Source of the DNA: Rosellinia necatrix | Taxonomy: Eukaryota; Ascomycota; Sordariomycetes; Xylariales; Xylariaceae | Length of the DNA: 64,000 bases | Direction of reading: 5' to 3' | Assembly (NCBI GenBank): GCA_021209875.1 | Contig: JAGYVD010000007.1 | Location: 4,154,001 to 4,218,000 of the forward strand | Shown: positions 1 through 10,919 of the stretch, piece after piece | How the letters are laid out: every line of letters starts with the position of its first letter | Position numbering within the stretch: the first letter of the stretch is position 1 | Made by a program: the position numbers and the translations under genes | The notes under the pieces: generated by a model | Seen by the model: only the letters and a program-made list of their open reading frames with translations | The model's database searches: none | Told to the model about the DNA's origin: nothing

Positions 1-1039
1 CTCGCGGGGCGGCCGCCCCCGCCGGATAAGGTGTCGGGTGGGGATAATGAAGGAGAGGCGAGAGCGGAGAGTGGCCTAGTTCACAGAGGGGATATCATTT
101 CGCTGGAAGATGCGAAACGGAGCACGGGATTACTCGAGCAATTGGGCCATACTATTAAGAAGCTGGTTTGGGCTTGATAAACGTGAAGTGATCTGTTCGT
201 TAGGTTGGGTGGTGGAGTGTTCAGGGTTGTGGTAACGGGAGGGAATGAAAGGCATAGTTTAGATATCTGAATGTGTTGTCCTTTAATTCTGGCGGCCGCC
301 AGTGGTGTTCGTGCTGCACGTGTGGTGAACAAACAGGACGGGGGTTATTCGCGGCTAATAGGGGTCGATGGTTCTGTTCCTGCTGTAGTGTAAGTAGGTA
401 ACTGGGGGGTTTGATACGGTATCGAAGACGGGGAATGGATTGTTTAATAGAGTAGCTATATATACTTATACTGGGGTATATAGCAGTTGAAAAGCGAAGT
501 TGTAGATGGGATGGATGGATCCTAGTAATTAACACGAAGCCCACCGTAGTAGGTAACCACTCGACACTGTAGGTCGTACCTCCTCTTACAGGTAGCACAT
601 AAAGGCAGAGAGGAGAAAGTTAAGTTTGAAAACATGGAAGCGTTGTCGATTTTCTTTGCGACTGTATGCTTTACAAACAGGTATCTGCCTGCCTAGGTAC
701 TGTACTATGCGTACTACGACAACGCGATGATATATGGCTGAGGAAACGAACGAACCAAGGCATAATTCACGAATTCCCACGATGATGCGCTTAATATAAT
801 CTTAATCACAACGGATTACTTATGCCTTGTATATGTACTACCACGCATTTATATATTTACGTACGTACGCTATTCCTATGCCGTCCCCCTTCCCCCTTCT
901 CCCCTTTTATTTTTTTCTGTCTTTTACGACCGTGGACTATGAATATGCCCATATCCAGGGGCAAATATAGGGAAGGGAGAGAGTATGTGTGTGTGAGGGA
1001 TATTTCCAAGCTGTTATACCTAACCAAGGATTTATACAT
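1..1039. other. Left-edge intergenic sequence
   Basis: I see no credible gene here. Open frames on both strands are short, lack family resemblance and are interrupted. The last 200 bases presumably contain the 3' untranslated region of the methyltransferase-like gene that ends at 1040 on the minus strand. Confidence 0.5.
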
Positions 1040-2626
1040 TTAAATAGGCAAGCCTGCGCGGTAGAGATGCATCTGATACCGCATGTTCTCGAGCGGGATG
1101 GGATAGCGCAGGGCGTCGGCGACACGGAACCACACCGAGTCGTGTGACTCGAGCCTGTCCCACCTCCTGACGACGCCCGTGCCTCCTTCTCGTCCTCCTT
1201 CCTCTTCCTCTTTCCCCTCCTCCTCCCTCTCCTCCCTCTCCTCCTCTCCTCCCTCTCCCTTCCCTCCCTCTCCCTTCCCTCCCTCTCCCTTTCCTCCCTT
1301 CCTCCCCTTTCCTCCCTCCGCCCGGCCCCCTCCTCCGAGGCGGCGCAAGCGTGTGGTCGAGAAGCCACTGCATCGGGTACCGCTTGGCGGCGCGGCCGAC
1401 GGCGGCCTCGGAGTAGCTCCCCGGGCTGTCGACGACGAGGAGCAGGGTCCCGGGCGCGACGGCCCCGGAGAGGCGCCGCAGGAACGCCGTCGTGCGCCCG
1501 ATCCCGCCCGCCGTGTACAGCTCGTTCAGCGTGAAGAGCAGCGTGATCAACACCGCGCCACTACCACCATTACCACTACCGCTACCGCCACTACCGCTAC
1601 TGCTACCGCTGCTGCTACCGCTGCTGCTGCCAGCGTTGGAGACGAGGTCGGCGATCTCGTCGCTCGTCAGCGAGAGCACGTCCCCGCGCACGAAGCTGGA
1701 GGCGAAGGCCGAGCCCGCCACGAGCGCCTGGGCGCGCGACCCCGCGCCGCCCGCGTAGCGTGGTGGCGCCGGCGCCGTCGTCAGCGCCGTCCGGAGACGC
1801 GATGTTATCGTGTCCCAGGGCCCGGCGTCGAGGAGCGTTATCTCTGCTCGCGATGGGGGGGAGGGGTTGGTGGCCGTGGTTGTGTCGGCGGCCGATAGGT
1901 AGTCCGCGAAGGCTACGATTTCCGCCGCGGCGCCGCCTATTGCCAGCACCTTGAGGGCAGCGCCGCGCCTTTCTCCCCCCTCGTTGCCTTCTTGCCCCGT
2001 CGTCGTCGTCCCTTGCCCCTTCAGCCCTCCGGCTTCTGAACTCCGGGTATCACCCGTCACAGGTGCCTCGTCTTGACCTAAGCAAGCTTCCGGATCTGCA
2101 ATTCGGCGCTCTTCGTCCCCCCTTCTCCTGCCCCTTTGGGCGGCAGCAGTGGCGTCGTCGTCGTTATCCTCCGGCGCACGACGGCCCGCGAGACCCCCCC
2201 CCGCAGGTGCGGCTCCAGGCTACGCAGGATCCGGGCGTAGCACAGCGCGCGCGTGGGCGACCACCGGGCCGCGTACACGTCCAGCGCCGCCTCGCGCCCG
2301 AAGGCGGCCCCGAAGTCGCGCCCGAAGAGCGCCGCCTTGACCTCCTGCAGCCGCGCGCCGAAGTCCTCCGCCCCGAGCACGTCGCGGAACGTGTCGCTGA
2401 AGATGTTCAGGAGCGTCTGTTGCCGCCTCAGCTCCTCCTCGTCCTCTCCCCCGTCCTGCCCCTCGTCGTCTCCTTCCTTCTTCTCCCCCTTCTTCTCCCC
2501 CTCCCCTTCCCCCTCCCTCTTTCGGCTGGGCTTGGGCCTCCCCGCCGTCCGGGCTGGGTTCTGACTCTTTTTCCTTGCCCCTCCTTTGGGGGACGCCGGC
2601 CGGTTTGTGGCCTTTTTGCCGCCCAT
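1040..2626 (-). CDS. 25S rRNA (uridine-N3) methyltransferase-like protein, Bmt6/Methyltransf_34 type, frame broken twice
   Basis: The product resembles the fungal SAM-dependent methyltransferase family that includes yeast Bmt6, which methylates a uridine of 25S rRNA in the nucleolus. Three segments are recognisable. The N-terminal segment (2626 to about 2200) has a basic and acidic low-complexity start, then a conserved region containing LLNIFSDTF, the aromatic motif YAARWSPTRALCYARIL and LEPHLRGG. The middle segment has the SAM-binding strand VLAIGGAAAEIVAF, LITLLFTLNELYTAG and YPMQWLLDHTL. The C-terminal segment has ESHDSVWFRV and ALRYPIPLENMRYQMHLYR, then a stop at 1040. The middle is in a different frame from the two ends. 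The first shift fits the nine-C run at 2194-2202, because opening the frame there gives a continuous reading into the middle. The second falls in the polypurine tract at about 1182-1318. No GT donor is present in that tract, so an intron does not explain the second shift. Start is the ATG at 2626. Bmt6 family membership is from recognition of these motifs. Confidence 0.72.
1182..1318. repeat. Polypyrimidine/polypurine tract inside the methyltransferase-like gene
   Basis: About 137 bases are almost purely pyrimidine on the plus strand, built from CCTCCCTCTCCCTT-like units repeated with small variations. On the coding (minus) strand it reads as GGGAGGGAGAGG-like purine units encoding Gly, Arg, Glu and Lys repeats between YPMQWLLDHTL and the conserved C-terminus. 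Long mirror-symmetric tracts of this kind can slip during replication and can form triplex DNA. The second reading-frame change of the gene lies here. Confidence 0.85.
1556..1632. repeat. Trinucleotide-type coding repeat (Ser-Gly tract)
   Basis: Repeats of the type CTACCG/CTGCTA and CCACTACC encode a run of Ser and Gly residues on the minus strand inside the methyltransferase-like protein. The tract stays in frame and lies just before the conserved LITLLFTLNELYTAG segment. Confidence 0.75.
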
Positions 2627-4855
2627 TGTAGAATCGCCGGATGATTACTGGTATCCTTGATTCCGTATGCTAAACTACCCTTTTATTTATTTAGGATTTA
2701 TATAAATCGCAGGATGTATGTTAATATTTATTGTGTTTGTTAAGGCTTGGCGGCTTAGACTGGTGATCATATTTTTTCCTATTTTTTTTTTTCTCTAGCG
2801 AATCAGAACATCCACATTGTTTATTGCTTGAACCACGCTTCATACTAAGGATTTCTCCGCACCGAAACCAACAGTGAATGATGCTACCGTATTTGGAAAA
2901 TTTCCTCTGAAATTACGAATTATATTTAAACTCTTATGATATCACGTACTGTTAGGAAAGGTGTTTACAATGTTTATTGCCGATCTAAAAGTAGGAGATC
3001 GGGCAGTCTATGGTAGATTGGGATGACTTTATAGTATCATCATTGCTTTAATAGTACCGTATATATCTCCCCAAAATTATATACCACCTAGGTACGGAAA
3101 AAGTGTAGCTAGAATAGACAAGAGAATGCTTTGTCGCAATTATCTATTGTTCCACATCGCTCAAAGGATGGGTATCTAGTTGAAATTTTCTCAAACACCA
3201 ACGACAAGGTTTCTCATGGGCACTATATAGCTAAACACTGAACCAGGGGGGGGAGGGGAGGGGGGGCTAACTTTGCTGGATCCCCTCAATGGGGCTGGAG
3301 CGGGATTTCCGCACCGATAACTAGGAACATAGCGCATATTTGGGAACTACATCTCCGGAAGGGTCAATCTCCCCCGGAACAACAAACCTTCTCGGAGTTG
3401 CGAGGATCGAAGGGATCCGGTCAGAGCGTTCAATCGTGTATCTCGGCATACCTCAAGTAGGTAAGTATGTGGGAAAGCCTGGGTAGATAGATCTCCGACT
3501 AGAACGCCCGCGGAGACGTGTGGGCACGAGATATCATTCGTGCGGCTGCCGTCGCCCCCAGTTCCTCGCTCGCCGGTGGCGCGCTATGGCAACTAGCAGT
3601 TTGGGGGAGGAAAAACGAATATAATGCCTCGTTCCCGAGTTATATACTTGTTTGTTTACGTTCATAACAGGCCATATCCTAATGGGAATCAGGAGCGAAA
3701 TGGTCACTTGACGCGAAATCTCCGAGAAACAGTCGACAGCGACACCGGACAACTCATAAATACCTCCTCCTCCCCCCTCTCCCCTTATTTCTACAGGGTA
3801 GCATCGCACCTGGAGAGTCTACTTATCTGATGCTTTCAGGCTAAATAAATTGAATATCTCTTGGTTCTCCATCAGAACCCATCTTTCAAGCACGTGGGTA
3901 AGGGACTGTAGGACAGGGCCTAGTTTAGTAGAGTATCAGCGGTTTAGGGCTGAACCACCCCTCGAAGTGGCTGACTACCAATGCATGTACTGAAAATAAG
4001 AAGTCACATACAGTCAGTCTTATCGATGGTCTCGCATGGAAGACGGGAAGCAGAGTGAGATTAAAACTTGATAGAAGTAAAAGAAACACCGACTTGGGTT
4101 AGCTAACTAAGCCTTGTTGACGCTTGTGTTTACGTCTGTTAGGTCAGATAACTCGGATTGCCATGTTAAGAGTTAGCCCAAAACTAGACTGATAGACAAC
4201 ATGTCTATAATGGGGGGCTAAAATACCCTTCCAGGGTCTAATAGGTGGCAACTCGAGTTAGCAGCGAAGTCCGGCAGCATAACTGGTATCCGGCCCTCCG
4301 CATACTCGCCCGGCTGTCGAGGCACTGGGACAGCCCCGCCTGGTGGCGGTGAACCCGCGGTGGATTCATGGTAGGTAGGCGCTGTAAGTAAGTACCTAGA
4401 GATAGAGGTTGGCAATAACTACTGGCTACCTGGCAGTTAACTGGGCGCTGACTGAGCTTTAAACGAAGGATTACCAAGGTCAATTACCAAGATCGTTTGC
4501 AGGGTTTGGGTCATTTGTCGACTCTATTATCTAATGAGCATGTGGTCGCCTCTATACGAATTTGACAGAAATAACGCAAGCATTTGTCATTTTGGTAGAA
4601 TGCTTCGGTTGGCTCTCGGCCTGGTCAACTAAAATGTGTTGTATCTGTAGTAAGTTTATACGCAGCCTACGTACAGTCTGAGAGGATCCGTATTAAACCG
4701 ACAGGTATTGCGCAGGGCTAACGGGCAAAAAGTTCCCGTTTGAGAACGAAACTATCGCATGTTACCTACCAACCTAGTTGTATAACTAAGTAGACAAACA
4801 AGCCTGTGTTCTGGGGATATGCCTATCTGGACGGGAGGGGCAACACCTAAATTAT

Positions 4856-4920
4856 CTAGGTACCTACCTACCTAAGGTACTACTACCTAAGTAGGTACTT
4901 AAGTACCTACCTAAAGTACC
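4856..4920. repeat. TACCTACCTAGGTA-type short repeat cluster
   Basis: Overlapping copies of TACC, TACCTACC and GTAGGTA form a dense, partly palindromic cluster. The same motif recurs at 5130-5216, 31283-31322, 32336-32447 and, as short copies, in most other gaps of the window, but not in coding exons as far as I saw. Confidence 0.8.
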
Positions 4921-5129
4921 TTTTTACCCAACCTAGATCTAGGCCATCTGAGATATCGGAGCTTCGGAAGGCATGAAGTGGTAGATATTATGGATTCGTG
5001 ACGTAAATATGGTGATTTAAATCTCACTGGTTGACTTTAGGTATGGGTGTTACTTAGGTATGGCGGAGCGATTTGCGTGATGCTCAGATAAGTAAGCTAC
5101 AGTACCTGGTTGGTAGTTGCTTAGACTAG

Positions 5130-5216
5130 TTACCTACTTACTTACTTGCTTGGGTAGAATAGAGCGAGGTAGGTAGGTACCTTGGGTATGGTTTGCCCTG
5201 TACCTTAAGTACCTAC
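5130..5216. repeat. TACCTACCTAGGTA-type short repeat cluster
   Basis: Interspersed TACC, TTACTTAC, GAGGTAGGTAGGTACC and AAGTACCTAC units lie about 250 bases upstream of the transketolase start. Confidence 0.7.
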
Positions 5217-5462
5217 TGGTAGTGGAAACACCCCCACCTGACGATCTCACTAATAGTGTTAGAGGAATGGGAAGCATCCTCCTCATCCCACCACCGCCCG
5301 CTATCTACCCCCCCGTTTCCCACCTCTTATTACGTAGACTGAACTTTTTTTCCCTCTTCTCCTCTCCCTCTCTGATTATTTTCCCCCTTTGCACTACCAA
5401 ACCGCTCTCTATTCCCATTATTTTAATTATAGTCCAGAGACGATCCGAGCACATCCGCAACC

Positions 5463-8013
5463 ATGGGGTACACAGACACAGATTGGCTTGCCATTAACAC
5501 CATCCGTATCCTCGCGGTAAGAACCCCGCCCCCGCCCCGTTTGATTTGGCTGCCCTGGTGCCCTGTTGCTCTGGTGCTCTGGTGCTTGCTGCCCCGCCAT
5601 CATGAAGTCGCAATTTTTCCCGCATATCTTTCCCTCTCCTACTTTGTCTCTTCCACCAAAGAGAATAGGGAAGAAGCAGGAGAGAGGCTCGAATAGATGA
5701 ATTGCTACATTCATGGCTAAATTAGTAGCCTGCAAGTTCAACTGATGCTAATGCTAATGCTACTACCAGGCCGATGCTACCGCCCATGCTAACTCCGGCC
5801 ACCCCGGTGCGCCCATGTAAGCTGCCTCTACTCGATTATGCCCGCATAGGACGGACAGGACAGCGCGCTCACACACATTCAGGGGCATGGCACCCGTTGC
5901 CCACGTTCTATTCAACAAGTTCATGAAGTTCAACCCAAAGAACCCCGATTGGGTCAACCGTGATCGATTCGTCCTCTCGTAAGCGTCCTGCTTTGGTCCG
6001 ATACCGACACCGGGAACAGATTCATTGACAATTATATAGAAACGGCCATGGATGCATGCTTCAGTATGCCATCCTTCACCTATTCGGCTATGCCGTTACC
6101 TTGGATGATCTCAAAGCTTTCCGAGTACGTTTCCGGGCCCTCTTGGCAAGGTAATTCGAGCCGCGACTAACCGAATTCGCAGACAGTCGATAGCATAACT
6201 GCTGGACACCCCGAGTCTCATGACACCCCCGGTGTTGAAGTCACCACCGGTCCCTTGGGACAGGGTATCTCTAATGCCGTCGGTCTTGCCATCGCCGAGG
6301 CCCAGACCGCCGCCAACTTCAACAAGGATGGCCACAAGATTATCGATAACTACACATACTGTTTCCTGGGTGATGGGTGCCTGATGGAGGGTGTCGCCTC
6401 CGAGGCTTGCTCCCTCGCCGGCCACCTACAGCTCGGTAACCTAATCGCTGTCTGGGACGATAACCATATCACCATTGATGGTGACACTAATGTTGCCTTC
6501 ACCGAGGATGTGTTGAAGCGATATGAGTCTTACGGTTGGCATGTCATTACCGTCGCTGACGGTGACAACGACCTCGAGGGTATTGAGAATGCTATTCGGC
6601 AAGCTCAGTCTGTCAAGAACAAGCCCACGCTAATCAAGCTAACGACTACCATTGGGTTCGGCTCACTGAACCAGGGTACCCACAGCGTTCACGGCTCAGC
6701 GCTCAAGGCCGACGACATCAAGCAGCTGAAGCAGAAGTTCGGATTTAACCCCGAGGAGAGCTTCGTCGTCCCCCAGCAAGTCTATGATCTTTACCACAAG
6801 CACTCAGCCGAGGGCGCCGCCGCCGAGCAGGAATGGAACAGTCTGTTCTCTAGCTACGCCAGCAAGTACAAGGCGGAGGCCGATGACCTCATCCGTCGCG
6901 TGAAGAGGGATCTCCCCGAAGGATGGGAGAAGCACCTCCCCGTCTACACCCCTAGCGACCCTGCGATCGCTTCGAGGAAGCTCTCCGAGACCGTCCTGTC
7001 CAAGATTGAGGGTGTCCTCCCCGAGCTCATTGGCGGTTCTGCCGATTTGACTGGCTCCAACCTGACCCGGTGGAAGTCCGCAAATGACTTCCAGCCACCC
7101 TCAACTGGGCTGGGTACCTATGCCGGTCGTTACATCCGCTACGGTGTGCGTGAACATGGCATGGGTGCCATCATGAACGGTATCGCTGCCTATGGTACTC
7201 TCCTACCCTTCTCAGGTACTTTCCTGAACTTCGTCTCCTACGCCGCCGGTGCCGTCCGTCTATCTGCCCTGTCCCAGGAGCGGCTTATCTGGGTTGCCAC
7301 CCACGACTCTATTGGTCTGGGAGAGGATGGCCCTACTCACCAGCCTATCGAGACCCTCGCCCACTTCCGCGCGCTGCCCAACTGCCTCGTATGGCGCCCT
7401 GCCGATGGTAACGAGACCTCGGCTGCATACTACGTCGCCCTGACCTCAAAGCACACACCCAGCATCATCGCTCTCTCCCGACAGAACCTACCTCAGTTGG
7501 AGGGTTCGACAATCGAGAAAGCCATCAAGGGCGGTTATGTATTGCACGAGGTTGAGGGCGCCCAGATCTCGCTCGTCTCGACGGGTTCCGAGATCTGCAT
7601 TTGCATTGACGCCGCCAAGTACTTGGCTGAGAAGCACAACATCAAGGCCCGCGTTGTCTCCATTCCTTGCTTCGAGGCTTTCGATGCGCAATCCAAGGAG
7701 TACAGACTCAGCGTCCTTCCCGACGGCATCCCATCGCTGTCTGTTGAGGTCATGAGCACAATGGGCTGGGAGCGGTATACGCACGAGCAATTCGGTCTCA
7801 ACCGGTTCGGTGCCTCTGGTGCCTACAAGGATGTCTACAAGGCAAGCTTACCTCTTTTATCTTTTTCAAGGTACATGTGCTAACAATGATAAACAGAAGT
7901 TCGAATTTACCACCGAGGGTGTCTCTAAGCGTGCCGTTGCCACCATCGATTTCTGGAAGGATGTCCCCAACATTCGTTCGCCGATCAACCGCGCTTTCCA
8001 ACAGCTCATTTAA
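5463..8013 (+). CDS. Transketolase (six exons)
   Basis: This is cytosolic transketolase of the non-oxidative pentose phosphate pathway, a thiamine-diphosphate enzyme moving two-carbon units between sugar phosphates. Exons by splice signals and family sequence: 5463-5516, 5770-5816, 5883-5978, 6040-6124, 6183-7841 and 7897-8013. They give 685 residues, the usual family length. The protein starts [18 protein letters not shown] and has the active-site histidine motifs [15 protein letters not shown] and TAGHPE, GPLGQG, the cofactor motif GDGCLMEG, the pyrimidine-domain [14 protein letters not shown] and [10 protein letters not shown]. It ends [11 protein letters not shown]. The fifth intron uses a GC donor (AAG|GCAAGC) with acceptor AACAG and a TGCTAAC branch site. 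Codon use is C-rich at third positions, as in highly expressed fungal genes. The gene is convergent with the next gene on the minus strand. Confidence 0.97.
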
Positions 8014-8763
8014 GTATGCTGATCAGGGTGATACCAGGTGTGTGGCGTATTTCAAGAGGCTCTGCGGATGCCGCGCAAAGCACGAGTCCAAATTTATAGA
8101 CGGGAGCCAAAATAAAATAAAATAAAATAAAGATTCAAAGACAATAGCAATCGATTTGTGATTATAAGGTATAAATAATTAGTAGGTAGTGTAGGCTAAT
8201 AAGCTGTGCCCTATGCTTCCTACTCATGGCCGGCTTTCCAATTGGTAGTTTTGTCTATCGTGTGCTGTGGTTTCCGGCGCCTCCCGGCTATAGCGCCGAA
8301 ACCAGACCATAGCGGGCGTAGGCGAGGCAGTAATGAGCGACCTCCATCCAGGGCTAATTTATTCGCTCTGACTGCCGATTATCGCCGGTGTATGGGTTGT
8401 GTAGGTCATTCCGTAGTAATAGATAGACGACCTCGGTATTCCCGGCAAGGTTCCGGCCCTTGCTCATCAGAGGCATGTATGTAATTATTGCCATGTCGAT
8501 GGTAGATTTAAGCACCATTGCCGTCCTCGCGTCGCCTCCTTGATATCCCGGCCATGGTTATCCTTGGTAATCGGGGCCCGCTTGCTGTTCCCCCCCCCCT
8601 CCCCACCCGTGCTACTACCGTAGACATGTTTTTTTTTTTTTTTTTGCCCCTGCCTTTTCCGTCAGTCGGGATTAAAGTACTGGTGCCGTCTATAATATTA
8701 TCATTATACGCAACTCCGCCGACCCTCGAATGCGGTTGATCCACCCCGGCTCAACCAGTTCAG
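8014..8763. other. Convergent intergenic region with transketolase 3' end
   Basis: This contains the transketolase 3' untranslated region with an (AAATA)n run at 8109-8131 that supplies several AATAAA polyadenylation signals. A T homopolymer lies at about 8629-8645, and a C run near 8590. No gene is supported. Confidence 0.6.
8109..8131 (+). terminator. Polyadenylation signal cluster of transketolase
   Basis: Overlapping AATAAAATAAAATAAA about 100 bases after the stop codon provides repeated AATAAA hexamers. The assignment is by motif and position only. Confidence 0.5.
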
Positions 8764-9645
8764 TCAGTCGGTCAGTCCGCAGCGGTGCCGCCCCGCGGAT
8801 CGGCTATCCTGACCCGGCCGCGCGTCGGCGGGGGCGGAGGGGGGAGCCGGTAGCTCTTGCAAGTCGGACCAGTGCACCTGCACCTCGCGGCCGACACGCT
8901 CCAGTCGCGCGGCCGCCCGGTGCGCCTCGAGGGTGTCGTCGGCGCTCTGGGCCGCTACGATGCCGATGAGCATGGCGGGGGCGTTTGGATCATCGTCGAT
9001 GACGTCTTCGTCGTCGTCGCTGCTGGTATCCGCGTCATTCGCGGAGAACCCACGGCGGTGGTGGTAGCCGCGCCTCCCATCCACGTCATCATCGTCGTCG
9101 TCGGCGGCGGCGGGGGTGGCGGCGGCGGCATTATCGGGGGACGTTCCAGTGCCACCCCGGCCGTTATATGCCGTGGCGGAAGCGGTTGCGGCAGGTGCCG
9201 TCGTCGCTACTGCTACTGCTGCTGCGGCCGCCGCGGCAGCTGCTAGACTAGGATTGCGGGTCTCGGCGGCGTGGGCGAAGGCGCCCTGGTGCTGGCCCGA
9301 GGCCGAGCCCCCGTTCGGCCCATGCTGGTCGTCGCGGGAGAGCAGAGGGATGGTGGTGCTAACGGCGGCGGCGGCGGCGCCCGCGCCCGCACCCGCGCCG
9401 GCGGTTTGCGGGCTGATGAAGGTCTGCAGGAGCACCGGCCCCGCCGCGCCGTGCTCGACCATGATCCGCTGCGGCGCCCCGAGACCCAGCCGTAGCACCG
9501 ACTCGTGGGCGCTCAGCGCCGCGTGAGAGAGCCGCTCCAGCAACCCCATCTGGTGTTGCGAGCCCGCCGAGGTTATCAGCGGCGTCAGGGCCCGGTCCGT
9601 CAGGTGTAGGGCCAGATTCGGGTGCCGGGAGGGTAGGTTGGCCAT
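8764..9645 (-). CDS. Low-complexity protein, possibly roadblock/LC7-like
   Basis: A single open frame of 293 residues starts at the ATG at 9645. The N-terminal 80 residues look folded, with MGLLERLSHAALSAHESVLRLGLG and then QRIMVEHGAAGPVLLQTF. The centre is low complexity: runs of Ala, Asp and Gly-Ala from trinucleotide-like repeats. A second ordered block follows, MLIGIVAAQSADDTLEAHRAAARLERVGREVQVHW. The alternation of helix, VLLQTF-like strand, LIGIVA strand and C-terminal amphipathic helix would suit a roadblock/LC7 fold of the kind found in Ragulator/EGO subunits, but no diagnostic motif settles it. The gene is convergent with transketolase and divergent from the ArAE_2 gene at 10920. Confidence 0.6.
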   Translation of the reverse strand: MANLPSRHPNLALHLTDRALTPLITSAGSQHQMGLLERLSHAALSAHESVLRLGLGAPQRIMVEHGAAGPVLLQTFISPQTAGAGAGAGAAAAAVSTTIPLLSRDDQHGPNGGSASGQHQGAFAHAAETRNPSLAAAAAAAAAVAVATTAPAATASATAYNGRGGTGTSPDNAAAATPAAADDDDDDVDGRRGYHHRRGFSANDADTSSDDDEDVIDDDPNAPAMLIGIVAAQSADDTLEAHRAAARLERVGREVQVHWSDLQELPAPPSAPADARPGQDSRSAGRHRCGLTD

Positions 9646-10919
9646 TTTTTTTTTTTGTCGTCGTCGGCGGTGGTGGTGGTTCGGCCGAATGTCGGATGTC
9701 AGATGTCGGGGCTGGATTAGATGGTTGTTGGGGGGAAGGGAGGGGGCTGAGGAAGCAATAGAAGAGGGTGTGATTCTTCTCTTTTTTTACAAGAGGTGGC
9801 CGTGGGGGGTGGGTGTGTGGGTGTTGTTCGTGAGCCGATTATGCGAGGAGTTGAGGCATGAGCTGAGGCATCGATGTTTGTATAAGCGTGGTTTCGATGC
9901 GAAGCTGGTCAAGGACCGGTCGGTCGAGGTGCACTGTAAGCTGACCCGTGACCCGAAGAGAAGAGGGATTTATTTATTTGGTTCTGGTTGTCTCACCCCG
10001 GGTCATCTGGGGGTAGTCACCGGCTCCGAAATGTAGTGGTTCCCTGGAAGCGAGGGCAAGAATCTGTAAATAAATCTGTTTCTGAGTAGGCATGTAAATG
10101 TAAGTAGCTGCCGAGTGATCGTCCTTCCGCGATGGGGTCGAGACCAGGACCACCAGAGGACGGACCGGCTGCTGCATGAAGGGGATCGGACAGATGCAGC
10201 GGGCTGTGATCAGCTGCATTAGGCAGTGGCCCGCTTGCCAATGCGCGATGACGACAGCGCCCGGCTCCACTTGTCCCCGGTGGCTGGTCCACTAAGCACG
10301 CTTGTACCTGGGGGCCTGGAACTTTGGTACTGTTAGCGCATAGGGGGCGCCTATCAACCCTGCACCAAGGTAGGTAAGGTCCAAGGCCGTCATGAACCAA
10401 CGCCCCGATTCCGAGTTCCGGGCTCCCCTCAAATATACCACCTGCAATCTGACCTGCATACCTCGACTGGAATAAGACAACGCCCCAGCCGTCCTCCGTC
10501 TTGGTGGCCACCGGTAGCAGCCAGATAATTCTTGGTTCTTGTGATTTGGCTTGGAGACCTATACCCGGCACCATCCAGCGATTGATTGATACTTGCTAGA
10601 GCGAAGCAGGCAGAGAGATCTCGATCTTGGATCTGCACCAGCATCGACGACATCCACGCCCAACCACGATCCCGAACAGCCCACCACCATGTTGATGCCC
10701 ATACCGAGAGCGCGCCTTTAGGAAGAAGCCCGCAGACCAGGAAAGAAACGATTGGAGGCAAGAGACCGAAATACAGCCCGAGACACCGACGGCAACACCA
10801 ACACCGGCCGTGCCGCGGCTCCGAGCAGGGGCAGTACGACCAGCAAGAGCAATACCACTGGTGGGAGCAGCAGTGCTGGTGATGGTGGCACAGCGGGTGG
10901 TACTGGCGGAGAACCCACG
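9646..10919. other. Divergent intergenic region
   Basis: About 1.3 kb between two divergent starts. It holds a T run directly upstream of the minus-strand ATG (9645-9656). Open frames on both strands here lack family resemblance and I do not support a gene. It probably contains both promoters. Confidence 0.5.

Larger units (their letters stand above)
2627..5462. other. Long intergenic region between the methyltransferase-like gene and transketolase
   Basis: No gene could be supported across about 2.8 kb. It contains a G-rich run near 3246-3267, an AT-richer part around 2690-3140, and clusters of a TACCTACC/GGTAGGTA motif at 4856-4920 and 5130-5216. The last 150 bases before 5463 are CT-rich, typical of a fungal core promoter and 5' untranslated region for the transketolase gene. 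Confidence 0.5.

Noticed and set aside
8857..9526. Open frames on the plus strand opposite the low-complexity gene
   Set aside because: They are shadows of the minus-strand frame, caused by its GC-rich trinucleotide repeats.
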